DNA of 14,198 nt, taken from an uncultured bacterium (GTDB lineage: Bacteria > CALINM01). The notes under the pieces were generated by a model. It saw nothing but the letters and a program-made list of their open reading frames with translations. It did no database searches and had not been told where the DNA came from. Numbering within the stretch: the stretch's first letter is position 1; every line of letters begins with the position of its first letter. Shown here piece by piece: positions 4,561 to 11,984 of the stretch. The stretch spans positions 1-14,198 of the forward strand of contig CALINM010000200.1 of the NCBI GenBank assembly GCA_938045315.1, in the 5' to 3' direction. The position numbers and the translations under genes were made by a program.

Positions 4561-5367
4561 TTATTTAGTGAGAAGTTCAATAAATCCTTGAATTGTGGAT
4601 AGTTTACGCTCTGATTCTGTGTATAATTTGGCACTAAAAAGTGCTGTTGCCGCATGTCCTGCAAGAAGTGTAAAAAGTTCATAATCTAACTCATTAAATG
4701 TGCTTTTTTGAACAAAAAGTTTATATATTGCTATCACACCGATTGTATGTTCTTTAATCTTTAATGGGATACAGGCTATGGGTGATTCTTGATTAAAGTT
4801 TTCAAAAATTGGTATAATCTCACTGAAGTAATTCTCGCCAGTTTTTGCAGATTTACCTATTATGCCTTTCCCGAGTTTTACGTTTGTTACTTCGTTTAAT
4901 TCTATTCCTTCAGTAGCTATAGGTGAAAGTTCGTTGGTTTTTTCATCTAAAAGATATAGAACAAAGACTTCAGCACCTATAAGGTTTATTACTATTTCCA
5001 TTATTATTTGAACAACTTCTTTAAAGTTTAAAGTGGAATGTAACTGAAAACTGGCTATATAAAGGTTTGCTAAATTATTGTTTTCGTTTTCAACTTCCAC
5101 GTATTTTTCAGCAAAACTTTTGTTTTCTGCTTCTACTTCTCTTATTTTGTTTAAAATCTCATTTTTTTCTGCTTCCAGTTGAGCAATTTTTGCAATACAT
5201 TGAGCATGAGCATCTACACCAACACCCTTTTCTTTGTAAGACTTTAGTTCTTCTTGAAGATTTGCTACTTGATATCGTAATTTTTCATTTTCCTGAAGTA
5301 ACTCTTTAACGAAATCAGCAGTTTTTTTAAAAGTATTTAAAAACTCTTCTGCCCTATTTTTTGACAT
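4561..5367 (-). CDS. Coiled-coil and GAF domain protein
   Basis: A 268-residue soluble protein. Residues about 5-108 are strongly heptad-like and rich in Glu/Lys (LLQENEKLRYQVANLQEEL, QLEAEKNEILNKIREVEAEN), so a long coiled coil is expected. Residues about 112-255 form a GAF domain (LHSTLNFKEVVQIIMEIV at its start, GKGIIGKSAKTGE, then IACIPLKIKEHTIGVIAIYK). No kinase, cyclase or phosphodiesterase domain follows. GAF domains bind small ligands or mediate dimerisation. Here it may sense a cytoplasmic signal or act as an adaptor. It lies between cheB and the second cheY, 46 bp after cheB, a larger gap than most in the operon and one that contains a possible promoter. It could be an alternative receptor-like input. 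Confidence 0.85.
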   Translation of the reverse strand: MSKNRAEEFLNTFKKTADFVKELLQENEKLRYQVANLQEELKSYKEKGVGVDAHAQCIAKIAQLEAEKNEILNKIREVEAENKSFAEKYVEVENENNNLANLYIASFQLHSTLNFKEVVQIIMEIVINLIGAEVFVLYLLDEKTNELSPIATEGIELNEVTNVKLGKGIIGKSAKTGENYFSEIIPIFENFNQESPIACIPLKIKEHTIGVIAIYKLFVQKSTFNELDYELFTLLAGHAATALFSAKLYTESERKLSTIQGFIELLTK

Positions 5368-5384
5368 AAAAAACCTCTTTATAA

Positions 5385-5413
5385 ATAATAGTTTTTATAA
5401 AATTTTTTTTCAA
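5385..5413 (-). promoter_or_regulatory. Possible internal promoter before the GAF gene
   Basis: On the minus strand TTGAAA (5413-5408) and TATTAT (5390-5385) are 17 bp apart, in the 46-bp gap between cheB and the GAF gene. The start point would fall very near the ribosome binding site (AAGAGG, 5380-5375), and the region is A/T-only, so this may be coincidence. Confidence 0.3.
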
Positions 5414-6430
5414 TCATTTATTAATTTTTTTCTCCAAAAGCACAGGAATTTCGTAAACAGGATGAATGTGATCAGCTACACCAGCATTAATAACTTCCTT
5501 TGGCATACCAAAAATAATTGCTGTTTCTTGTGATTCAGCCCAGATTTCTGCACCAGCATTTTTTAGTTTTATTGCGCCCTCTCTACCATCTGAACCCATA
5601 CCTGTAAGTATTATAGCGATTGTTTTTTCTGCGAATGGGACAAGGGAATCAAATAAATAATTGACAGAAGGTACATATAAGTCTGTATCTTTTTTTCTTG
5701 TTATCTTAATTTTATATTTCCCATCTTTTTTGTAAACTGACATGTGACTACCACCAGGACAAATATATACGCATCCATTTTCAATGTTCATTCCCTCTTT
5801 TGCTTCGAATACGCTAAAAGAAACCATTCTATCAAGCCTCTCTGCAAAAACTTTTGTAAATCCCTCTGGCATATGTTGAGCAATCAAAATAGGGGCATTT
5901 GGTGGGTTTTTGAAAGATGTAAGTATCTTCTGAATTGCTTGAGGTCCACCTGTTGATGCACCTATGGCTATTATCTTTTCAATGGTATCTGAAAGAACTT
6001 TTTCTTCCATCGCCTTAGAAGGTACCTGTTCTTTTTTAATCATTAAAGCCGCTTTTATTTTAAAGATTAAATCTTTTTTGATCTCCAGTAGCTTATATGA
6101 TGCCTTAGATGTTGGCTTGGTAACAAAATCGATAGCACCAAGTTCAAGGGCTTTAAAAACATCATCCGAAGAGTCTAAGCTGGATACTATTATTACAGGT
6201 GTTGGTTGCTGTGCCATGATGAACCTAAGAAGTGTAAAACCATCCATTTCAGGCATTTCTAAATCTAAAGTGACTAAATCGGGCTTGAGTTTTAAAACTT
6301 TTTTAAGTCCCTCCAAACCATTGGAAGCAGTATCTATTACCTCCATTTCCGGTTCTTCTTCTATTATTTCTTTTATAAGCTTCCTGGTGAAAGGGGAATC
6401 GTCAATTATAAGTATCTTTTTTTTGTTCAT
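5414..6430 (-). CDS. cheB: CheB, receptor methylesterase/deamidase with receiver domain
   Basis: A full-length 338-residue CheB. Residues 1-125 are a receiver domain (D10/D11, phospho-acceptor D56 in LDLEMPEMDG, K105 in TKP). Residues about 150-336 are the methylesterase, with catalytic triad S159 (GASTGGPQA), H186 (AQHMPEGFT) and D282 (LTGMGSDGREG). Phosphorylation by CheA activates removal of methyl groups from receptor glutamates, opposing CheR. It starts two bases after the cheR stop with AGGGA as ribosome binding site, so the two adaptation enzymes are translated together. Presence of both implies methylated chemoreceptors elsewhere in the genome, since none is in view. A C-terminal receptor-binding pentapeptide is not expected here. 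Confidence 0.97.
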   Translation of the reverse strand: MNKKKILIIDDSPFTRKLIKEIIEEEPEMEVIDTASNGLEGLKKVLKLKPDLVTLDLEMPEMDGFTLLRFIMAQQPTPVIIVSSLDSSDDVFKALELGAIDFVTKPTSKASYKLLEIKKDLIFKIKAALMIKKEQVPSKAMEEKVLSDTIEKIIAIGASTGGPQAIQKILTSFKNPPNAPILIAQHMPEGFTKVFAERLDRMVSFSVFEAKEGMNIENGCVYICPGGSHMSVYKKDGKYKIKITRKKDTDLYVPSVNYLFDSLVPFAEKTIAIILTGMGSDGREGAIKLKNAGAEIWAESQETAIIFGMPKEVINAGVADHIHPVYEIPVLLEKKINK

Positions 6431-6432
6431 AA

Positions 6433-7287
6433 TTATTCCCTGGGTTTCATGTATACCATATCATTTTTAAAATGTTTTATTGTAAAATCTGTTGAAATAT
6501 TAATTAAAGACTCAGCATGGCCAAGTAAAAGATACCCCCCTGGAATTAGTTTATCATAAAAATTCTCTATTACTTTTTTTCGTGAATTTATATCGAAATA
6601 AATTAATACATTTCTGCAAAAAATGATATCCATTGTTGGTAGAATACTCATCTTTGTTCTATCGAGAAGATTGAGTTGTCCAAAACTTACATATTCTCTA
6701 ATATATGGTTTCACCTGCCATTTACCAGGTTCAATTTCATCAAAGTATTTACTTCTTTGGAATTCCTTTGTTGATCTGAAAGAATTCTGGGTGTATATTG
6801 CCTCTCTTGCAATTTTTAAACATCTCTGGCTTATGTCGCTACCAAAAATATTTACCTTGAAATTTTGTATTAAATTTGGCATTTCAGAAATTATCATAGC
6901 AATTGTATAAGGTTCTTCGCCTGTGGAACACCCAGCAGACCATATTCTTATGTTTTTATCAAAATTTTTTAAACTCATAATTTCAGGTAGTATTTCTTCT
7001 TTAAAGGCTTTTAACTGATAATCTTCCCTGAAAAAATATGTCTCGTTAGTTGTAATGACATCATAGATAAAAGTAAACTCATCTTCTTTTTTTTTATCGT
7101 ATTTAAGAAAAAATATATATTCTTTGAAGCTATTGAATTTAAGATCTTTTAGTCTTCCAGAAAGGCGTTTTTCTAAAATATATCTGGAACCATCGTCAAA
7201 ATAAATACCACATCTGTCTCTTATTAAATTTCTCAAACTTTCAAATTCATCATCGGTTATTTTTGGGCCTGTAGAAATATCCCACAT
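6433..7287 (-). CDS. cheR: CheR, chemoreceptor methyltransferase
   Basis: A 284-residue protein covering the complete CheR family. The all-helical N-terminal domain (about 10-75) contains FDDGSRYILEKRLSGRL and is followed by the diagnostic NETYFFRE (81-88). The SAM-binding domain shows IWSAGCSTGEEPY (115-127), FGSDIS (148-153) as the acidic loop, and FCRNVLIYF (223-231). It transfers methyl groups from S-adenosylmethionine to receptor glutamates. No TPR or other extension is present. It lies two bases downstream of the HEAT-repeat gene with GAGGA as ribosome binding site, and two bases upstream of cheB. Confidence 0.97.
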   Translation of the reverse strand: MWDISTGPKITDDEFESLRNLIRDRCGIYFDDGSRYILEKRLSGRLKDLKFNSFKEYIFFLKYDKKKEDEFTFIYDVITTNETYFFREDYQLKAFKEEILPEIMSLKNFDKNIRIWSAGCSTGEEPYTIAMIISEMPNLIQNFKVNIFGSDISQRCLKIAREAIYTQNSFRSTKEFQRSKYFDEIEPGKWQVKPYIREYVSFGQLNLLDRTKMSILPTMDIIFCRNVLIYFDINSRKKVIENFYDKLIPGGYLLLGHAESLINISTDFTIKHFKNDMVYMKPRE

Positions 7288-7289
7288 CT

Positions 7290-9170
7290 CTATTCCTCAA
7301 AGAAGTCTTCGGGAAGTATTTTTGATATAAATTCTTTTCCTTTTTTGGTATGAAGGGTTTTTATAAATAGTTGTAAATCAGAAATTTTATTAGCCCTTTT
7401 GAGAGAATTTGCAAGTTCTCTATAAATATCCTCATCGTCGAAATTAAAAGCTAAATCAATGATAGTACTAATTGAAAAAGGTACGCCCTTTGTAATTAGA
7501 TCTAAAACAGTAAAATAAAGAAGAGGATGTATATCAGCAAGGATCTTATCTTCTACATGTTTTATAGAATTAGGTGATATTTTGCATAGGCTTATTAATG
7601 CAGATTTTTTTATATTAAAGTCGTCTTTGTCAAAAAAATTATATAGTATGTTTACTGATTCAGTATTTCCGATTTCTCCAAGAGTCTCTATTGCTTTTTG
7701 TTGCACAAGTTCATCTTCATCGGTTAAGTAAAATAAGGTTTCTTGTATAAAATCTGTAAGTTTAAGTTTTCCGATTAATTCAAGAGATTTTGCTCTAACT
7801 TCAGGGTAGTGACTTTTTAAAGTCTTATCAAGGTATTCTTTTTTGTAATATTTGATATTTGACAATAGCTCAAGAATAGCGATTATATGTTCTTTATTTT
7901 CAGAATTGAGTATTGAATTGGCAAATTCTTCAGGAAAATTATTTTGATTTACTATTGTTGATAGAGCCTTGATTGCCTGTTCTCTAACATCAGGATAGGG
8001 ATCTAAAAGTAGCCTGAATAAACATTCTATTGCATCATTTCCACCAATTCTCCCCAGTGAATAAGCTAAAGACTGTCTTGTATGTCCATATTCGGCATTA
8101 CAGAATGTTTTTAGTTGTGGTATCGAATTTTCTATTTTTAGAACCCCGCAAAGGTATACAAGATAAGCTTGTTTTTCATTTTTGAAATTTTTCAGTAATT
8201 TTAGGATCATTTCTTTATTTACAAAGGGTGCATAGTTATTCAAATGGGCGAAAAATTCAAGAGTTTCATTTGTAGCTCTTTCTAGCATGGGTATAAAAAA
8301 TTCTTCACCTTCATTAATGAAGGCACATAATGCATAAGCTTTCTCATCTTCAGGATTTTTTTCTAATAAAGTGTCAAAGTATTTGTTGTGATTTATATAT
8401 TTTGTTAAATTATGTTTTATAAATGGTAGCCTATCTTTATGTCTTAAAAATTGTTTATAAAGGGTTCTTGCTGAATTTTCAATTATATAAGGAGATTTTT
8501 CGTGAAAAGCTTTTTTAAATATTTCTATAGTATATTCAGGATTAATTATGGGAAGTAAATCAAGAATGGGTTTTCTAAGGGGATTTACTTTCCACAAAGG
8601 TAGTAACGATATTGCATCTGGAATATAACCAATTTGTGATATAGACTCAAGTATTACAAAAGATAACCATTGATTTGATGCATCAAGAAGACTGAGTAAG
8701 TTGCCCACTGCCTCTTTACATCTTAATTTACCTATATTTTCAATAGCAGCAATGACCACATTCTCATCTTCATCAGAAAGTGCTTTTATTAAAAAATTGC
8801 AAAATTCATTTTCTCCAATATCACCAATTATGTCTATTATAAATTTTCTGACATCTTTATCCGCTTTATCAAAAGATTCTATTAAGTGCCTAACTGCCTT
8901 TTTGCCAATTTTTGTTAGAGCCTCTTGACATGCATTTCTAAGACCAGCATTATCCTCTGCAGATAAACCGTTAATAAGCAGTTTAATTACCTCTATATCT
9001 TGATTAATTACAGCTAAATCAATAGCATCTTTTCTAACACGCCAGCTTGGATGGGATAAACAAAATAACAAAAAATCGAGGTTCTCTCTATTTATTGAAA
9101 AATCTTCAATTTTCATTTTGAGTTCTTTCCTGATTTCTTCTTCATTTAAATTTAAAATGTTTTCAGTCAT
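7290..9170 (-). CDS. Large HEAT-repeat protein in the chemosensory operon
   Basis: A 626-residue protein made almost wholly of helical HEAT/PBS-lyase-type repeats. Clear units include HPSWRVRKDAIDLA (from residue 40), ADKDVRKFIIDIIGDIG, DEDENVVIAAIENIGKL, EYGHTRQSLAYSLGRIG, DPYPDVREQAIKAL, HYPEVRAKSLELIGKL and EDELVQQKAIETLGEIG. I count at least ten recognisable copies, with a less regular middle part. There is no signal peptide, membrane segment or catalytic motif. HEAT solenoids serve as protein-binding scaffolds, and phycobilin lyase activity is not implied. Its start overlaps the stop of the zinc-ribbon receiver gene by 4 nt (ATGA), and cheR follows two bases after its stop, so it is co-produced with Che proteins and probably docks one of them. 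Confidence 0.9.
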   Translation of the reverse strand: MTENILNLNEEEIRKELKMKIEDFSINRENLDFLLFCLSHPSWRVRKDAIDLAVINQDIEVIKLLINGLSAEDNAGLRNACQEALTKIGKKAVRHLIESFDKADKDVRKFIIDIIGDIGENEFCNFLIKALSDEDENVVIAAIENIGKLRCKEAVGNLLSLLDASNQWLSFVILESISQIGYIPDAISLLPLWKVNPLRKPILDLLPIINPEYTIEIFKKAFHEKSPYIIENSARTLYKQFLRHKDRLPFIKHNLTKYINHNKYFDTLLEKNPEDEKAYALCAFINEGEEFFIPMLERATNETLEFFAHLNNYAPFVNKEMILKLLKNFKNEKQAYLVYLCGVLKIENSIPQLKTFCNAEYGHTRQSLAYSLGRIGGNDAIECLFRLLLDPYPDVREQAIKALSTIVNQNNFPEEFANSILNSENKEHIIAILELLSNIKYYKKEYLDKTLKSHYPEVRAKSLELIGKLKLTDFIQETLFYLTDEDELVQQKAIETLGEIGNTESVNILYNFFDKDDFNIKKSALISLCKISPNSIKHVEDKILADIHPLLYFTVLDLITKGVPFSISTIIDLAFNFDDEDIYRELANSLKRANKISDLQLFIKTLHTKKGKEFISKILPEDFFEE

Positions 9171-10078
9171 TTTAAACCCTTTCTTTTATTTATCACTTCT
9201 AAAAAAGCTTCTTCTATAAATCTTTTAGCATCTTCTTTTATTTCTGGTATTCGATGGGACAAATATTTTATTGCATCTTCAAAATCAAGCTTGAGCATTT
9301 CTCGAAAATTTTCATGAGTAACATTGTCAAGTATTTCCTGATTGTATAGGGCTATATCTGAAACAATCAATCTAGCTAATTTCCTTGCTTTAACATTTTT
9401 GTCAGTAATTGAATCCAAAACCGTTTGTTCATGTTTTCTTATTTTTTCTCTTTCTTCTAAAATTTCCTTGGTTTTTTCAAGTAATAAGTCTCTATTATCT
9501 TTAAGCAAAGATGCATCACTAAGTTCTTTTGTGGCTTTTAATTCCTGATTATTTATTGGTTGTTTAGAACCGGGAAGAAGTGCTAGAACTTTATTTAACA
9601 AACCGTCAGGTATATGATGCTTTTCTATATAATCATCAGCACCATATAAATTTTGGGGTTTTCTTTTATACCTGGTTCTATCATAAATAGAGGCAACTAA
9701 TATAACTTTTACATCTTTTAAAGAGGGATCATTTTTAATTTTTTCACACAACTCAAAACCAAACATACCGGGAAGTGCAACATCAATTATGGCGACAGCT
9801 GGTTTTTTGTTTGAAATAATCTTGTAAGCATCATTTCCTTCATATGCTGTTTCGACCTTGCATTTTATAGGTCCCAGTACTTTTTTTATAGCAGTTACAA
9901 CTCTGTAGTCATCATGGGCTATTACAATAAAAGGTAGAGAATTTTCTTCAGAATGTTTAAAATAATAGATGAAAACATAACCACATTTGTTACAGCGTAA
10001 TTTTTTTTGTGAGGCTGTAACTGAAAAATCATCTTTAAGTTTATAGTTAGTTTTACATTTTGGACAGGTTATTATCAA
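9167..10078 (-). CDS. Zinc-ribbon receiver protein (MJ0042-type finger + REC + helical tail)
   Basis: A 303-residue three-part protein. Residues 1-36 are an MJ0042-type zinc finger (C5-P-K-C8 and C29-N-K-C32-G-Y-V-F). Residues about 49-172 are a receiver domain with D56/D57, phospho-acceptor D99 (AIIDVALPG), a Ser in LVASIYD in place of the usual switch Thr, and a Lys in YIEKHH. The rest (about 190-303) is charged and helical, ending in a helical segment with FEDAIKYLSHRIPEIKEDAK. The start is TTG 10078, supported by AAGGAG five bases upstream and a 4-nt overlap with the cheW stop. No ATG gives the finger intact. It has no known effector domain and probably acts by protein or nucleic acid binding when phosphorylated. 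Confidence 0.85.
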   Translation of the reverse strand: MIITCPKCKTNYKLKDDFSVTASQKKLRCNKCGYVFIYYFKHSEENSLPFIVIAHDDYRVVTAIKKVLGPIKCKVETAYEGNDAYKIISNKKPAVAIIDVALPGMFGFELCEKIKNDPSLKDVKVILVASIYDRTRYKRKPQNLYGADDYIEKHHIPDGLLNKVLALLPGSKQPINNQELKATKELSDASLLKDNRDLLLEKTKEILEEREKIRKHEQTVLDSITDKNVKARKLARLIVSDIALYNQEILDNVTHENFREMLKLDFEDAIKYLSHRIPEIKEDAKRFIEEAFLEVINKRKGLK

Positions 10079-10521
10079 ACAAGCTCCTTTATTTGTTTTT
10101 TTAGATATTTTGAAAATAAATATTCCAGATCTAAAATAAAAATTATTTTATCCTCCATCTTGAATCCACCCTTCAAAAAATTTTTATCCATAGAAGTTAA
10201 AAGAGCCGGGGCGGGTATTATATTTTCATCATCAATTGTGAGAATATCTTCAATATCGTCTACTAACATTCCAAATATTTTTTTCTGAAATGCGATTATA
10301 ATAACCTTTCTTTTATCTTTATCTTCCCCTGGGATTTGCAAAACTTTTTTTATGTCTATAAGGGGTAACAAAAACCCCCTTAAATGTATTACCCCGGCAA
10401 AAAAATCTGGCATTGAAGGTAGTTGCTTAATGTTTTTAGCGAGGATAATCTCTCTTGCTATTTTTAGTTCCAGGGAGTAAAAATTATTTTGTAATCTAAA
10501 AATAATAAATTTTCTTTCCAT
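10075..10521 (-). CDS. cheW: CheW-like coupling protein (second copy)
   Basis: A 148-residue single CheW domain. It has FIIFRLQNNFYSLELKIAREII at the start, LPSMPDFFAGVIHLRGFLLPLIDIKKVL as the conserved core (the G-V-I-x-L-R-G signature), and IFGMLVDDIEDIL. CheW couples receptors to CheA in the signalling array. It starts one base after the upstream cheW stop and its own stop overlaps the next gene's TTG start. It is more divergent in its last third than the upstream copy, with GGFKMEDKIIFILDLE in place of the usual GV...G.L..LLD. Two different CheW proteins may link different receptors or bind the accessory proteins. Confidence 0.92.
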   Translation of the reverse strand: MERKFIIFRLQNNFYSLELKIAREIILAKNIKQLPSMPDFFAGVIHLRGFLLPLIDIKKVLQIPGEDKDKRKVIIIAFQKKIFGMLVDDIEDILTIDDENIIPAPALLTSMDKNFLKGGFKMEDKIIFILDLEYLFSKYLKKQIKELV

Positions 10522-10522
10522 T

Positions 10523-11173
10523 TTAGTAGCTCAACATTTTTTCAATGTCTAAAATCCTTATTATTTTACCATCCAATATCACCACACCATATAAAAATTC
10601 CTGTTTAGCTATGCTCACATTAAGTGGTGGGGGTTCTATCTGGTCCTTTGAAATCTTTCTTATCTGGACAATTTTGTCTGTTACAATACACAGAAATTCA
10701 TTGTCTACTTTTAATAGAATTAGTTTTTTATTTTTTTCATCATAATGTGAGAATTCTATACCAAGGATTTTTTTGATATCAAAGACTGGTATTATTTCTC
10801 CTCTTATAGCAACTATTCCTAGTATAATGTCTGATGTCTTTGGAACAGGGGTGATTTCTTTAAATTTTAAAACCTCTTTTGCTATTTTTACTTCAATACC
10901 ATATTCCTCATCTCCTAATAAAAAACATAAATATTCTGCTTTTTCTTTTTCTTCGCTAATTTTGTGTATATTAGAATAAAAAGACTCTTCATCAATGAAG
11001 TCTAAAGCTTCTATTGGTGATTCTATGTACTCTTCGGGTAATTTTTCTTCTTTTTGGGGAATTGGTAATGTGTTGTCTGAAGAAAGAGAAGCCTCTTTTT
11101 TTATGATTTCTTCAGATACCTGGTCTTTTTTTTCAGACTTTTTCTTTTTTTTTCTAATCTCTGCTATATTCAA
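10523..11173 (-). CDS. cheW: CheW with charged N-terminal extension
   Basis: A 216-residue protein. Residues 1-75 are a low-complexity charged extension (starting MNIAEIRKKKKKSEKKD, then acidic and Pro-rich), probably disordered. Residues about 79-215 are a standard CheW domain (YLCFLLGDEEYGIEVKIAKEV, then ITPVPKTSDIILGIVAIRGEIIPVFDIKKIL). The start is TTG 11173, with GGAG seven bases upstream, and the frame has no better ATG before the domain. It is three bases after the ATPase stop and one base before the second cheW. The basic N terminus could tether it to CheA, nucleic acid or membrane. This kind of extension is not part of the usual 150-170 aa CheW. Confidence 0.92.
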   Translation of the reverse strand: MNIAEIRKKKKKSEKKDQVSEEIIKKEASLSSDNTLPIPQKEEKLPEEYIESPIEALDFIDEESFYSNIHKISEEKEKAEYLCFLLGDEEYGIEVKIAKEVLKFKEITPVPKTSDIILGIVAIRGEIIPVFDIKKILGIEFSHYDEKNKKLILLKVDNEFLCIVTDKIVQIRKISKDQIEPPPLNVSIAKQEFLYGVVILDGKIIRILDIEKMLSY

Positions 11174-11176
11174 TTG

Positions 11177-11983
11177 TTAACTCCATTCATTAAACTCATG
11201 TGCTGACTCTATAGCTATCTCCTTATCAATATACTTATTTCCTTTTTCAAATGCAATCAACAAAGCATTTTGTGCTAAATGATTGATAACTCGTGGGATT
11301 CCCTTTGAAGTGTTATGTATAACTTTACTTGCTTCCTCACTAAATGGCATATATGTACCACCTGCAACTTTAAAACGGTGTTCTAAATATTTAAAAGTGT
11401 CCTGCTCATCAAGAGGACCAATATGGTAAAAAAAACCAACTCTTTGCCTAAAGGCTTCCCAGTTTCCCCGTTTTAATTTTTGTTTTAATTCAGGTTGACC
11501 TAAAAGTATTATAGAAATCAAATTCTCATCATCCATTTGGAAGTTTGTTATGAGGCGTATTTCTTCAAACACCTCTTTGTGTGATATTAATTGAGCTTCA
11601 TCAATGATTAAAACTGGTGTAATATTTTTTTCATAGAAGTTGTAAAGAATTTCATAAATTTGTTCGAGTAAATCTTTTTTATAGTATTTTGGCTCTCTTT
11701 TTGAAAAAAGTTTAACCACATTCCTTAAAAAATTACCCGCACTGCCCCTTGGATTTATAATTACGACGGGATAAAATCTTTCTTCATCAAGTTCATCGAG
11801 CAGTTTACGAGAAAGGGTAGTTTTACCACAACCAATTTCTCCTGTTATTACAATAATCTCCTTCTCTTCAGCACCGTATTCCATTCTTGCCAGTGCTTCT
11901 TTATGTTTATCCGACAAGTATATAAAACGTGGATCTGGCGTTTTTGAGAAAGGTTTTTCTTTAAGACCAAAAAACTCAAGCAT
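11177..11983 (-). CDS. ExeA/MshM-type AAA ATPase
   Basis: A 268-residue ATPase of the ExeA/GspA/MshM group. The N terminus MLEFFGLKEKPFSKTPDPRF is diagnostic for this family (FYGL...PF...PDP.F). Walker A is GEIGCGKTT (48-56), Walker B VLIIDEAQ (124-131), and a sensor-like segment ILLGQPEL is followed by FRQRVGFFYHIGPL. The C-terminal part (RFKVAGG, then FSEEASKVIHNTSKGIPRVINHLAQNALL) is the usual lid. ExeA in type II secretion carries a membrane segment and periplasmic domain. This one ends after the ATPase, as MshM-like forms do, so it should be cytoplasmic. It starts one base after the cheA stop and lies three bases before cheW, which makes it an integral operon member. A link to type IV pili or secretion is inference. 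Confidence 0.93.
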   Translation of the reverse strand: MLEFFGLKEKPFSKTPDPRFIYLSDKHKEALARMEYGAEEKEIIVITGEIGCGKTTLSRKLLDELDEERFYPVVIINPRGSAGNFLRNVVKLFSKREPKYYKKDLLEQIYEILYNFYEKNITPVLIIDEAQLISHKEVFEEIRLITNFQMDDENLISIILLGQPELKQKLKRGNWEAFRQRVGFFYHIGPLDEQDTFKYLEHRFKVAGGTYMPFSEEASKVIHNTSKGIPRVINHLAQNALLIAFEKGNKYIDKEIAIESAHEFNEWS

Positions 11984-11984
11984 A

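Noticed and set aside
5964-6470. Long plus-strand frame (168 codons) opposite cheB, and similar ones opposite cheR, cheA, cheW and the HEAT gene
   Set aside because: All lie inside well-supported minus-strand genes and read as Ser/Ile/Phe-rich antisense shadows without domains.
7290-9170. Phycobilin lyase function for the HEAT protein
   Set aside because: The repeats resemble the PBS-lyase HEAT profile, but the context is chemosensory and nothing points to phycobilisomes. A scaffold role is more likely.
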